64,000 nt of DNA from an uncultured Paludibaculum sp. (GTDB lineage: Bacteria > Acidobacteriota > Terriglobia > Bryobacterales > Bryobacteraceae): positions 2,728,001 to 2,792,000 of the forward strand of contig NZ_OY762267.1 of assembly GCF_963665245.1 (NCBI RefSeq). The letters are read 5' to 3'. Numbering within the stretch: the first letter of the stretch is position 1; every line of letters starts with the position of its first letter. Both the position numbers and the translations under genes were made by a program. Shown here piece after piece: positions 51,666 through 60,846 of this stretch. A model generated the notes under the pieces. The model made no database searches. It worked only from the letters and a program-made list of their open reading frames with translations, and had not been told where the DNA came from.

Positions 51666-52520
51666 ATGCGCTTCGCCCCGTCTCTCTGCGCCACAGCGCT
51701 GCTGCTATGCTTTGCCGTCTCCGCACAGCCACCCGGCGGTGGCCGCGGACCCGGACCCGGCTCCATGTCAGAAGGTCTCCGCCAGGCAACGGCTCTCGAC
51801 CTGGAGGGGAAGTATTCCGAAGCACGCCAACTGATCCAGAAGGAGATCGACTCGGCGGCTGATGCGCGGGCCAAGGCCAACGCGCAGCGGTCGATGGCGA
51901 TGTCGTACGCCTTCGAGAGCAACTGCGGAAAGACCACCGAGTACGAACGGATGGTAATGGCCTACTGGAAGACACGCGAGGCCGAAGAGCCGGCGACCGC
52001 GTTCTACCAGCAGGGCGAGATGGCCAACGAGGCGGCGCGGGTCTGCATCGATTCCGGCGACCTGGATGCCGCGGCCAAGCTGTACAAGCTGGGCACGGAA
52101 CTGGGCCTAAAGGAGCCGGGCATTTCGGCCGACCGCAAGGCCCTTTGGGAGTACCGCCTGGCGCACGCCGAGGCGCGCATCGCGGCCCGCCGGAACAAAC
52201 CCGCCGAAGCGAAGAAAGCGATCGTCGCGGCCAGGACGGCCCTGGACAGCATGACCACCTTGAAGCGGCAGCAGGAGACGTTCTTCCCGTATCTCACCGG
52301 CTATGTTGCGCTGTATCTGGGCGACTACCAGAAGGCCCTGGCGGAGCTGCTGCAGGCGAATCAGAACGACGCCTTCATTCAGTGCCTGATCGCCCAGACA
52401 TACGAGAAGTTGGGGGAAAAGGAGAAGGCCCTGGAGTACTACAAAAAGGCGGCCGGTGCCCGGGCGCACAATCCGCCAGCTGCCTATGCGGTTCCCCTAG
52501 CTCGCAAGAAGCTGGGGTAG
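51666..52520 (+). CDS. Secreted TPR protein
   Basis: 284 aa with a signal peptide (MRFAPSLCATALLLCFAVSAQ) and a glycine-rich linker. TPR motifs are seen at QATALDLEGKYSEARQLIQKEI, AARVCIDSGDLDAAAKLYKLG and IAQTYEKLGEKEKALEYYKKA. It is probably a periplasmic scaffold. No specific partner is evident. Confidence 0.82.
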   Translation: MRFAPSLCATALLLCFAVSAQPPGGGRGPGPGSMSEGLRQATALDLEGKYSEARQLIQKEIDSAADARAKANAQRSMAMSYAFESNCGKTTEYERMVMAYWKTREAEEPATAFYQQGEMANEAARVCIDSGDLDAAAKLYKLGTELGLKEPGISADRKALWEYRLAHAEARIAARRNKPAEAKKAIVAARTALDSMTTLKRQQETFFPYLTGYVALYLGDYQKALAELLQANQNDAFIQCLIAQTYEKLGEKEKALEYYKKAAGARAHNPPAAYAVPLARKKLG

Positions 52521-52627
52521 AAACTATTTTTGTGGGCGTGTCGATTCCGGCGAGGGCCGCTCGTTATTGTGCCGTGGACGGCTTGCGAGCCGCAGTCCAT
52601 AGTTGCGACAGAAACAGGAGAATTCCA

Positions 52628-52963
52628 ATGCCACAGTACATGCTGCTGCTTCATGAAGATCCCGCCGGATGGGCGAAGCTGAGTCCCGAGGAGATGCAGA
52701 CCGCCATTGAGAAATACATGGCTTGGGCGAATCGGCCGTTCAACCGCGGCGGGAAACGGTTGAAAGACGAGCCCGGTAAGGTGATCCGGCACACGGCGGC
52801 GGGTCCGCGGGTGACGGACGGCCCCTACAGCGAGACCAAGGAGATGATGGGTGGGTTCTACACCATCGAGGCCGCGAGCTATGAGGATGCCGTGGCGCTC
52901 ACGATGGATCATCCGCACCTGGAGCACGGGACGGTAGAGATCCGCGAAATCTTCGAGATGTAA
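52628..52963 (+). CDS. YCII/DGPF-domain protein paired with ECF42 sigma
   Basis: 111 aa, MPQYMLLLHEDPAGW to GTVEIREIFEM, with RVTDGPYSETKEMMGGF as the DGPF signature. Proteins of this family are the standard genomic partner of ECF42 sigma factors, and the sigma gene starts only 2 bp later here. Its exact chemistry is unknown. GAAACAGGAG upstream is a good ribosome binding site. Confidence 0.93.
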   Translation: MPQYMLLLHEDPAGWAKLSPEEMQTAIEKYMAWANRPFNRGGKRLKDEPGKVIRHTAAGPRVTDGPYSETKEMMGGFYTIEAASYEDAVALTMDHPHLEHGTVEIREIFEM

Positions 52964-52965
52964 AC

Positions 52966-54252
52966 GTGGCTCCGGAGACGGGCATTCTGCTGGAACACCT
53001 GTTCCGGCATCAGGCGGGCCGGATTGTGGCGCACTTGGTGCGCCTGCTAGGTCCGGCCCACCTGGACCTGGCCGAGGAGATGGTGCAGGAGGCCATGCTG
53101 CGGGCTGTCCAGACGTGGCCGTATCAGGGTCTGCCGGAGAATCCGGAAGGCTGGCTATTCCGGGTGGCGCGCAATGTGGCGCTGGATCATGTCCGGCACC
53201 TGCATATGGCCGGGGGCAAGCAGGAAGAACTGGTGGCGGAATGGGATCGGCCTGCGCTGCTGAACGAGACGGATCCGGATTTCGAGGAACACCTCCGCGA
53301 TGACGAGTTGAAGATGATCGTCATGTGTTGTCATCCGGCGCTGGGGCGCGATGCCAGCGTGGCGCTGAGCCTGAAGGTGGCCGGCGGGTTCAGCGTGCGG
53401 GAGGTCGCGCGGGCGTTCCTGGCGGAAGAGGCGACGATCGCGCAAAGGCTGGTGCGGGCGAAGCGGCAGATCCGGGAGAAGGGGCTGACGTTAGAAATGC
53501 CGAGGGGCGCGGAGTTAGCAGCACGGGTCGACGGCGTCGTCGAGGTGATCTACTTCCTGTTCAACGAGGGCTACGGCGCGCACGAGGGCGAGGCGTTGAT
53601 CCGGCGGGAGCTGTGCTTCGAAGCGCTGCGCCTGGGACGACTGGTGGCGGGGTCGTCGTTGGGCGGTCCGCGAGTGCATGCGTTGGTAGCAGTGATGGCG
53701 CTGCAGGCGGCGCGCCTGCCGGCCCGGACTGACGAGGCGGGGGATCTGATTCTGCTCGAGGAGCAGGACCGGTCACAGTGGGACCAGGGGTTGATCGCGT
53801 TGGGGTTCCAGGCGTTCGAGCGGTCGATGGTTGGAGACGAGCTAACGGAGTTCCACGTGCAGGCTGCGATCGCGGCGACGCATGCGCGGGCACGCTCCGG
53901 GCCGGAGACGGATTGGCCGCTGATCCTGGAGTTGTACGACCAGCTCTATGAGCTGAACTCCTCGCCCGTGGTGGCGTTGAATCGAGCGGTGGTGGTGGCG
54001 CGGGTGTACGGGGCGGAGACGGGCCTGGCTGCCTTGTCCGATTTGGATGGCGTGGCCCCAATGCAACGGTACTACCTGTATTTGGCGGTGAAGGGGCATC
54101 TCCTGTTGAAGCTGGGGCGAAAGGAAGAGGCGGCGATGTGGTTCCGGGCGGCGCTCGATCGCCCTTGTTGTGAGCCGGAGAGGCGGTTTCTGCGCAGGAA
54201 GCTGGGGGAGTGCGGCGGCACCGCGCAGGGTGCCACCGCGATGGACGAGTAA
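52966..54252 (+). CDS. ECF42 family RNA polymerase sigma factor
   Basis: 428 aa, much longer than a common ECF sigma. Region 2 contains LAEEMVQEAMLRAVQTWP and GWLFRVARNVALDHVR. Region 4 contains SVREVARAFLAEEATIAQRLVRAKRQIRE. The C-terminal extension begins VIYFLFNEGYGAHEGEALIRRELCFEALRL and is TPR-like, the hallmark of ECF42. In known cases this extension controls sigma activity, with no anti-sigma gene. Starts at GTG. Partner is the adjacent YCII protein. Confidence 0.93.
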   Translation: MAPETGILLEHLFRHQAGRIVAHLVRLLGPAHLDLAEEMVQEAMLRAVQTWPYQGLPENPEGWLFRVARNVALDHVRHLHMAGGKQEELVAEWDRPALLNETDPDFEEHLRDDELKMIVMCCHPALGRDASVALSLKVAGGFSVREVARAFLAEEATIAQRLVRAKRQIREKGLTLEMPRGAELAARVDGVVEVIYFLFNEGYGAHEGEALIRRELCFEALRLGRLVAGSSLGGPRVHALVAVMALQAARLPARTDEAGDLILLEEQDRSQWDQGLIALGFQAFERSMVGDELTEFHVQAAIAATHARARSGPETDWPLILELYDQLYELNSSPVVALNRAVVVARVYGAETGLAALSDLDGVAPMQRYYLYLAVKGHLLLKLGRKEEAAMWFRAALDRPCCEPERRFLRRKLGECGGTAQGATAMDE

Positions 54253-54257
54253 TTCAC

Positions 54258-55037
54258 TTACCGGATCTGCGAGCCGGCCATGGGCGTCAGCAGCACATTC
54301 GAAATATTCGAGACAGTCTCGGCGTCGCTGAGACCCGGCATGACCCGCAGTTTCGCCCATTCCGGACTGGTGGCGAAGGCCTTCCAATTGGCCTCGCGGG
54401 CGGCGAGATTGTCGAAGGCCACCATGTAGGTGAGGTTCGGCATCTTGGGGCCGACGAGGGTCTCGCCGAAGAAGACAGGCAGCAGACCGTACTTGCGGAA
54501 AATGGCGATCTCGCCGTCCTCGAACATGCCGATCTTCTTCGCTAGAGAGGCCGGCGTATTCGATTCGTACGTCCGGAGCTCAAAGATGCGGCCGGGGCGT
54601 TTGGCGTCGCCGGACGGCAGTTCGACACCCGGGAAACCCTTGAAGCCGCGGAGCAGTTGGACATCCATGCGCTCGAACGGCAGGGCCGGATGCGTGTTCA
54701 AAGGACGGGCTGCCGCCAGCACGCCTTCATCGGCGTTCATCTTGTCCCAGCAGGTTTCAAACGCGGCAATGTTCGCGTGCTGGACCAGCAGCAGGATGTA
54801 CGGGGTGTCCGGACCGATGGAGCTGCTGAAGAGGCCCACCGCCCCCGACCCCGCACGCTGCAGTGCGGCCACGACGGCGTTGCTGAGGAAGTCGGAGACC
54901 CGGCCCTTCTGGTTGTCCATCGTGTTGCGGAGGCGGAAATAGCGCAACTCGAGGATGGAGGGTGATTTCGATTGAGCCTGTGCGGATGTCATAAAAGATG
55001 CGCCGGCGGCGCCGGCCACGAAACTGCGGCGTTGCAT
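54258..55037 (-). CDS. NIPSNAP family protein, exported
   Basis: 259 aa. The N-terminus MQRRSFVAGAAGASFMTSAQAQ resembles a Tat-type signal (RRSF). Two NIPSNAP-type ferredoxin-like domains follow; the second starts IFELRTYESNTPASLAKKIGMFEDGEIAIFRKYGLLPVFFGET. Function of bacterial NIPSNAP proteins is unclear. It lies 13 bp after uppS on the same strand, though its role seems unrelated. Confidence 0.88.
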   Translation of the reverse strand: MQRRSFVAGAAGASFMTSAQAQSKSPSILELRYFRLRNTMDNQKGRVSDFLSNAVVAALQRAGSGAVGLFSSSIGPDTPYILLLVQHANIAAFETCWDKMNADEGVLAAARPLNTHPALPFERMDVQLLRGFKGFPGVELPSGDAKRPGRIFELRTYESNTPASLAKKIGMFEDGEIAIFRKYGLLPVFFGETLVGPKMPNLTYMVAFDNLAAREANWKAFATSPEWAKLRVMPGLSDAETVSNISNVLLTPMAGSQIR

Positions 55038-55050
55038 GATGACGCCGATT

Positions 55051-55731
55051 CTATCGCACGGCTTGCAGCGGAGTGACGGCGCCGAAGCGGCGCTGGCGCG
55101 AACGGAAGTCGTCCAGAGCGACGCGGAGGTCGGCGGCGGTGAGTTCGGGCCAGGCTACCTCAGTGAAGTGGAACTCGGCGTAGGCGCATTCCCACAACAG
55201 GAAGTCGCTGAGGCGTTGCTCCCCGCTGGTGCGGATCAGCAGGTCGACATCGGGGCCGAGGGCCGCCGACAGGCTTTGCTTATCCTTTGCCCCTGCCTCG
55301 ACCGCGCGCAGAATGGCGTCCCGGGAGGAATAGTCGATGGCCACGCGCAGATGCAGACGAGTGCAGCCGCTGGTGTGGGCCTCGGTCTCTTCGATCAGCG
55401 AGACCAGCGGGCCGGCCAGCCGGTCGCGGCGGCCGATGACCTCGAAGCGCACACCCTCCTTGCGGAGTTTTTCCGCTTCCTGGCGCATATAGCGCGCGAA
55501 GAGGCGGAACAGCGTGGAGACCTCGGACTGCGGCCGTTTCCAGTTGTCGGTGGAAAAGGCGTAGAGCGTAATGGTGCCGATGCCGAGGCCGGGCGCGGCC
55601 TCGACCACGCGGCGGACGGTTTCCGCGCCCGCGCGGTGGCCGGCTGTGCGGGGCCAACCGCGAGCCTGGGCCCAGCGCCCGTTGCCGTCCATAATGATTG
55701 CGACGTGGAGCCGCGAGGAATTGTCGTTCAT
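55051..55731 (-). CDS. uppS: Isoprenyl (undecaprenyl) diphosphate synthase
   Basis: 226 aa from ATG 55729-55731. Motifs of cis-prenyltransferases are complete: [12 protein letters not shown] (catalytic Asp), [10 protein letters not shown], and [25 protein letters not shown]. It makes the C55 lipid carrier for peptidoglycan and O-antigen synthesis. The longer frame upstream is a shadow of the wHTH gene. Lies 16 bp after that gene. Confidence 0.96.
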   Translation of the reverse strand: MNDNSSRLHVAIIMDGNGRWAQARGWPRTAGHRAGAETVRRVVEAAPGLGIGTITLYAFSTDNWKRPQSEVSTLFRLFARYMRQEAEKLRKEGVRFEVIGRRDRLAGPLVSLIEETEAHTSGCTRLHLRVAIDYSSRDAILRAVEAGAKDKQSLSAALGPDVDLLIRTSGEQRLSDFLLWECAYAEFHFTEVAWPELTAADLRVALDDFRSRQRRFGAVTPLQAVR

Positions 55732-55747
55732 CGCTTCAGTGGGGAAA

Positions 55748-56116
55748 TCAGACACGGCCACCCCGCATGGCCCGCACGAGGGCTTCCATGTGGTCGAGGT
55801 AGCGTTCGAACACCTTGCGTCCTTCGGGCGTGAGCTTGTACTCCGACTTGGGTACCCGGCCTTCAAAGGACTTTTCGCACGCGATGTAGCCAGCCTCCTC
55901 CAACTTGCGGGCATGGACACTGAGATTGCCGTCCGTGGTGTCGAGCAACTTCTTCAGGTTGGAGAAGGTGAGCGTGGGCGCCGCCGCGAGAGCGCTGACG
56001 ATGCCGAGGCGCAGTTTTTCGTGAATGAGCCGGTCGAGTTGCGGGATGTCCTGCTGTACCGACGTGAGACGGACATCGTCGCCGGAGGGTTCGAGCCTGC
56101 GTGCCGCTTTAGCCAC
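55748..56116 (-). CDS. Winged-helix transcriptional regulator
   Basis: 122 aa. The central wHTH reads [44 protein letters not shown], followed by the wing [26 protein letters not shown]. This is the MarR/ArsR-like 'winged helix DNA-binding' type. I set the start at GTG 56114-56116 because AGGAGG lies five bases upstream; the open frame continues further but without support. It overlaps the membrane-protein stop by 8 bp, so they are translationally coupled. Confidence 0.88.
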   Translation of the reverse strand: MAKAARRLEPSGDDVRLTSVQQDIPQLDRLIHEKLRLGIVSALAAAPTLTFSNLKKLLDTTDGNLSVHARKLEEAGYIACEKSFEGRVPKSEYKLTPEGRKVFERYLDHMEALVRAMRGGRV

Positions 56117-56699
56117 CGTACCTCCTATAGATCCAGAATCCGAAAACCAGGTGAAGACCACCGAATCCAGCGGCCAGGGGAAGATCCTTCAATTCGGGTG
56201 GGGCCAGCATCGCGATCAACCCGAGGGCGAAATAGGCCACACCCATGGCGGGGACGATACGAACGGAGAAGGCGCCGCCCGCCACGACCGCCGCACCATA
56301 GAGCATGAGCCAGGAGGCAGCCACAATGTGAAGCAGGCCCGCATGGTAGAGCGGCCAGGTGAGCAGCGCGCCGGCCAGAATCGGCGGCGCAAAGCTGAGG
56401 GCAAATTTGCGGCCGGCATCGCACCACAGCGGGGCACCGGAGCGCCTGGCCTTGTGGACCATAGCCAGCGAACCGATGGCGACGGCGAGCACCATCTCAG
56501 TGAGCCACACGGTAACCCAGCCCTGCGGTGTCGTCTGGCGATGGGCCAGCCAGGCGGCCAGTAACGCCGTAGCGCCCATGACCATGCCGCCCACGCCGGG
56601 TACGGCGGTAAAGGAACCAGCGCGCTCCATGGCGGACCGGATATAACGCAGGTTTTCGAGCGCGTGGTCGTGAATGGGGATCGGTTCTACTTGTCCCAC
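56109..56699 (-). CDS. Membrane protein coupled to the wHTH regulator
   Basis: 196 aa with about five hydrophobic helices (e.g. GGMVMGATALLAAWLAH, VTVWLTEMVLAVAIGSLAM, MGVAYFALGLIAMLA). It starts at a likely GTG (56697-56699). Membrane proteins of this look are coded just ahead of similar wHTH regulators in Acidobacteriota. The pair may sense an envelope signal; that is inference. Confidence 0.75.
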   Translation of the reverse strand: MGQVEPIPIHDHALENLRYIRSAMERAGSFTAVPGVGGMVMGATALLAAWLAHRQTTPQGWVTVWLTEMVLAVAIGSLAMVHKARRSGAPLWCDAGRKFALSFAPPILAGALLTWPLYHAGLLHIVAASWLMLYGAAVVAGGAFSVRIVPAMGVAYFALGLIAMLAPPELKDLPLAAGFGGLHLVFGFWIYRRYGG

Positions 56700-56759
56700 T
56701 CGCCTATTGGATCACAAGACCACAGATTGGTCAAGTACTTTATGACGCAAAGATAAGAT

Positions 56760-57518
56760 CTAGAGATCCTCGGGGAAGACTGCGTAGCCCACGGGTGGGG
56801 GGTAGAGATCCTTCAGCAGCTTCAGGCGGCGGCGTAGAAGATTGGACGGAAGTTGACGCGGACCCGTCTCGACGTCGATGTCACAGCAGATGCCGTGCAT
56901 GTACAGGGTGAGGGTATCGACAAAGCTCTGGCGGATGTAGGCGCGCATGCGTTTTGAGGGGCGAGCGGCACGGCGATCCTTATCGTCAAGTTCCAGCTTG
57001 CGGAGCCACGAGTCCTCGTCGACCTCGCCATGTGCTCCCTTTTCCAGTTCCTCGGCGAGCACTTGGGCGTAGCCGGGCGGGATGTCGCGGCCGGTCTTGC
57101 CGGCGATGAGCTCGGCGATGCCACGATAGAGGCGGTAGTGGTAGTCGGCGACCTCGGTATCCTTGACGGCAAAAGCGAAGACGGCGCCAGCGCCGGTAAG
57201 CAATGAGCCGAAGGTGACGGCCCGGGAGTCCTGCGGCTTCTCGTTGGAGACCACAGGGCCATTCGACTCGGCGGTCTTGGCGGTTTCACCCTTCTCGAGA
57301 TAGGGGACCAGGAGGATCCGGATCTCGGGCAGCCGGGCGGCGATTACGGGGGGGAGGGCGGCGACGGGCTCGTCGAGGTATTCCCGCAGGTCTTCCTCGC
57401 TGAGGGCGACGGAGGCGCAGAAATAGCAGAACCGGCTTCCGAGTGGGATCATCTCGTTACGGAAGCGATCGGCGAACTGCCCCAAATTAAGGCTTTGCAG
57501 GGGAATCTGCGCTGGCAT
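56760..57518 (-). CDS. Hypothetical protein
   Basis: 252 aa from ATG 57516-57518. No transmembrane helix. Two cysteines in FCYFCASVALSEEDL are conserved-looking but do not form a zinc motif. The C-terminal half is rich in basic and acidic residues. No family is recognised. It is divergent from lpxB with about 60 bp between starts. Confidence 0.7.
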   Translation of the reverse strand: MPAQIPLQSLNLGQFADRFRNEMIPLGSRFCYFCASVALSEEDLREYLDEPVAALPPVIAARLPEIRILLVPYLEKGETAKTAESNGPVVSNEKPQDSRAVTFGSLLTGAGAVFAFAVKDTEVADYHYRLYRGIAELIAGKTGRDIPPGYAQVLAEELEKGAHGEVDEDSWLRKLELDDKDRRAARPSKRMRAYIRQSFVDTLTLYMHGICCDIDVETGPRQLPSNLLRRRLKLLKDLYPPPVGYAVFPEDL

Positions 57519-57580
57519 TTTCACTGGCAACTCCAGTCTACCAGAGAGATCCAAGGGGACCTGACGCTAGACTATGACTT

Positions 57581-58732
57581 GTGTCCTTAAAGATTCTGGT
57601 GTCGGCGGGGGAGGCATCGGGCGACCGATACGCAGCGGGCGTGGTGGCGGCGCTGCGGCGGGCGCGGCCGGATACCGACTTTTTCGGGTGCACGGGCCTG
57701 GAGATGCGAACGGCCGGCGTACGGACGGTGGTGGACGCCGCCAGCCTCTCGGTGGTGGGTCTGGTTGAGGTATTGCACCATATTCCAAGGATTTACAGGG
57801 AGTACCGGAAGCTGATCGCGGCAGCCGAGCGGGAGCGACCAGACTTGGCGATTCTGACCGACAGTCCAGATTTCCACTTGAGGCTGGCGCGGCAACTGCA
57901 CCGGCGCGGGATTCCGGTTTACTACCTGGTGGCCCCCCAAGCCTGGGCATGGCGGGAAGGACGGGTGAGGCAACTCCAACGAAACGTGAGAGAACTTCAC
58001 TGCATCTTTCCCTTCGAGGAGAGTTTCTTCCGGCAGCGCGGCGTGAACGCGTATTACATTGGTCATCCGCTGGCTAGAGCTATCGGTCCGCGGTACAGCC
58101 GGGAGGAGTTCTTCCGCAAGCATCGAATTCTTGGGGATCGGCCGTTGATCACACTTTGCCCTGGAAGCCGGAAAGGCGAGATCGCCCGGCATCTGCCCAC
58201 GCTGCGTGAGGCGGTGGGCCGGATCGCGGCGCAACGGGCGTGTACGTTTCTGCTGGCGGCGCCGGCGGGCACGGCGGAGAGGTTTGGGGCGGGCTTCTTC
58301 GATGCGCTTACGGGGGACGGGGTCGTGAAGATGACAGAAGGCGAGACCTGGGACGCAATGGCGCATTCGACCGTAACGCTGGCGGCCAGCGGGACGGTGA
58401 CCATGGAAGCCGCGCTGTTGGGGGCGCCGATGGTAACCTTCTACAAAGTGACGCCGGTTTCCTGGGCGCTCGGCAAGATGCTGGTGAAGGTTCCGTACTT
58501 TTCGATGGTGAATCTGGTCGCGGGGCGCAAGGTGGTGGCCGAGTTGATTCAACAGGATATGACGGCACAAGCGTTGACCACGGAGACACTTCGGTTGCTG
58601 GACTCGCCTGAGTCCATGTCCAGGATGAAGGAAGAGCTGGCGGCGGTGCGTTCGGCGCTCGAGACCGGCCACGATCCGATGGAAGAATCCGCCTGCAGGA
58701 TTCTGGAGTCCATCAAAGAGGAAGTACGATGA
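57581..58732 (+). CDS. lpxB: Lipid-A-disaccharide synthase
   Basis: 383 aa, the usual length. Motifs: LVSAGEASGDRYAAGVV at the N-terminus, DSPDFHLRLARQL, YLVAPQAWAWREGR and ITLCPGSRKGEIARHLP. It condenses UDP-diacylglucosamine and lipid X in lipid A synthesis at the inner membrane, showing the host has an LPS-type outer membrane. GTG start. Overlaps the next gene by ATGA. Confidence 0.96.
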   Translation: MSLKILVSAGEASGDRYAAGVVAALRRARPDTDFFGCTGLEMRTAGVRTVVDAASLSVVGLVEVLHHIPRIYREYRKLIAAAERERPDLAILTDSPDFHLRLARQLHRRGIPVYYLVAPQAWAWREGRVRQLQRNVRELHCIFPFEESFFRQRGVNAYYIGHPLARAIGPRYSREEFFRKHRILGDRPLITLCPGSRKGEIARHLPTLREAVGRIAAQRACTFLLAAPAGTAERFGAGFFDALTGDGVVKMTEGETWDAMAHSTVTLAASGTVTMEAALLGAPMVTFYKVTPVSWALGKMLVKVPYFSMVNLVAGRKVVAELIQQDMTAQALTTETLRLLDSPESMSRMKEELAAVRSALETGHDPMEESACRILESIKEEVR

Positions 58733-60687
58733 AGTCCCCCGCTCAACTTGTCAAGGTGATGGCGGCCACACTGCTGGTGCTGGCCGCGACGGCGAACGCG
58801 CAACCGGACCGCCGGGCGGCCATTGATGTGGATGGTTACAAGATTCAGGCTACGGTGGATCCGGCGCAGCAGACGCTATCGGCCAAAGCCCAGGTGACGT
58901 TTACTCCGCAGGAAGACCGTGTGAGCACGGCGACCTTCGAGCTGAACAACGCGCTGAACCTGAACAGCGTGACGGATAGCACGGGGCAAACACTACAGAC
59001 GGCGAGGGGGGGCCACGACTATTCCGTCCGGGTGAGTTTCCCGCAGCCGCTGACGAAGGGCACGCCAGTCACCCTGGTCTTTGACTATAGCGGTCGCATG
59101 GCGGGGACCGAGGATTCGCCGGTTTACGGCATCAGTTTCGCGGCCATCAAGGCGGATCGCACCTATCTGCTATACCCGGCGCGGTGGTTCCCGATCAGCG
59201 GGTATACCTCGGATCGCTATCAGATGGAGTTGACGGTGTCAGTTCCGGCCGGCTTCAAGGTGATCAGCAGCGGTTTGGAGTTGCCTGGCCAGGGCGGAAC
59301 GACGTTCAAGTCGACCCAACCGGGCTTCTACGGGAGCCTGGCTGTGGTGCAGGGTTCGGCCCAGCGGATTAACGCCGAGGGCGTCACAACGGACATCTGG
59401 TTCCGGCCTGAGCGGCACGCCGTGGCGCAGGCAATTGGCGAAGAGACCGCCAAGCAGATGGTTTTCTTCACGGGCATCTACGGAGTGCCGCCACAGCGGA
59501 ACCTTGTGCTGGTGGAGACCGGGGATGGCGCGCCGAACGGGTACGCGGCACCGGGGATTCTGTTCCTATCGCCGGCCGGCATCGGCAAGCAGCCCTCGCA
59601 GCGGCTGCTCAGCAACCAGATCACGAGGCAGTGGTTTGGCAACCTGATCTCGCCGGTGAACCGGAACCACATCTGGATTGTGAACGGCATGGCACGGTAC
59701 GCGGAGATCATGTATCAGGAGCATTTGAATGGGCCGTCGGCGCTCGAATCAGAGATTCATGATCTTTACGTGGACGCGCTGACGGTGACGGACGCTCCAG
59801 TGCGGCAGGCGGCGCGCTATGACGATTACTCGCCGGAGTTTTTCGCGGTGACGGGCAGCAAGGGTGCGGCGACGTACAACATGCTGCGCTGGATCATCGG
59901 CGATCCGGCGTTCCAGAAGACTTTGAAGACCGTGATGGACCAGTACGCGAACAAACCCATCTCGACGGATGATTTCCGTAAGGTGGCCGAGGCGGCCGGC
60001 GGCCAGAATCTACAGGGCTTCTTCATTCAATGGCTGGAGTCAACGGGAGCGCCGGAGTTCAAGATGGACTACACGATCTACCGTACGCAGAAGGGTTTCC
60101 GGGTGATGGGCAAGATCACCCAGGATCTGGACACCTTCCGCATGCCAGTGGAACTGCGCATAGAGACGGAGGGCAACCCGGAAGACAAGCGCGTGGACGT
60201 GGTGGGACCGACGACCGATTTCTCGGTGGATACATTCGGCAAGCCGCGCAGGGTGATCGTCGATCCCAACGGCCGGATGCTGCGGTTGAGCCCGGCGATG
60301 CGCGTGGCGGTGGCGATTCGCCGGGGCGAGCAGTTTGTGGAGATCTCTGAATACAACCAGGCGCTGCAGGAGTATCAGAAGGCGTTGGAAGTGAGCCGGA
60401 CGAGTTCGCTGGCGCACTACCGGGTGGGCGAGGTCTTCTTTTTGCAGGGAAACTACCAGTCGGCCGTGAATGAGTTCCGCGAGGCGTTGAACGGCGACAA
60501 CGATCCCAAGTGGACGGAAGTGTGGAGCCACATCAACATGGGCAAGATCTTCGACGTAACGCAGCAGCGCGAGCGCGCGGTAAATGAGTACACACTGGCG
60601 ATCCGAACGAAGGACAACACGCAGGGCGCGCAGGAAGAGGCGGCCAAGTACCGGCAGACGCCTTACCAGCGGAAGGATACGAATTAG
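58729..60687 (+). CDS. Inactive M1-peptidase-like protein with TPR tail
   Basis: 652 aa with a signal peptide (VKVMAATLLVLAATANAQ). The first 450 residues follow the M1 aminopeptidase fold (beta domain, then a helical gluzincin-like domain). The zinc motif HExxHQWFGN is replaced by NQITRQWFGN at 296-305, and the downstream zinc ligand region by VNGMARYAE. All zinc ligands appear lost, so it cannot be a normal metallopeptidase. The C-terminus (about 530-650) has TPR repeats (EISEYNQALQEYQKALEVS, FLQGNYQSAVNEFREALNG). Likely a periplasmic binding scaffold. Confidence 0.85.
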   Translation: MKSPAQLVKVMAATLLVLAATANAQPDRRAAIDVDGYKIQATVDPAQQTLSAKAQVTFTPQEDRVSTATFELNNALNLNSVTDSTGQTLQTARGGHDYSVRVSFPQPLTKGTPVTLVFDYSGRMAGTEDSPVYGISFAAIKADRTYLLYPARWFPISGYTSDRYQMELTVSVPAGFKVISSGLELPGQGGTTFKSTQPGFYGSLAVVQGSAQRINAEGVTTDIWFRPERHAVAQAIGEETAKQMVFFTGIYGVPPQRNLVLVETGDGAPNGYAAPGILFLSPAGIGKQPSQRLLSNQITRQWFGNLISPVNRNHIWIVNGMARYAEIMYQEHLNGPSALESEIHDLYVDALTVTDAPVRQAARYDDYSPEFFAVTGSKGAATYNMLRWIIGDPAFQKTLKTVMDQYANKPISTDDFRKVAEAAGGQNLQGFFIQWLESTGAPEFKMDYTIYRTQKGFRVMGKITQDLDTFRMPVELRIETEGNPEDKRVDVVGPTTDFSVDTFGKPRRVIVDPNGRMLRLSPAMRVAVAIRRGEQFVEISEYNQALQEYQKALEVSRTSSLAHYRVGEVFFLQGNYQSAVNEFREALNGDNDPKWTEVWSHINMGKIFDVTQQRERAVNEYTLAIRTKDNTQGAQEEAAKYRQTPYQRKDTN

Positions 60688-60790
60688 CGCGCGGCGTCTG
60701 TCTGGCCGCTCGAGTTTCCCCAATAAGCCTCCGGGACGGCCTCGAAAGCGATCCCTCCAGTCCATGCGGCCAACACCAGGGCAGTTCCCA

Positions 60791-60840
60791 TTGCACGGGC
60801 CAGAATTCGGCCTACAATATCGACTCAAATGCGATATTGT
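60791..60840 (+). promoter_or_regulatory. Sigma70-type promoter overlapped by an inverted repeat
   Basis: TTGCAC (60791-60796), a 16-bp spacer, then TACAAT (60813-60818) make a good sigma70-type promoter for the secreted-protein gene at 60847. A perfect inverted repeat, acaatatcg (60814-60822) and cgatattgt (60832-60840), covers the -10 box and the probable start site. It could be a repressor operator. Confidence 0.6.
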
Positions 60841-60846
60841 GGCGTT

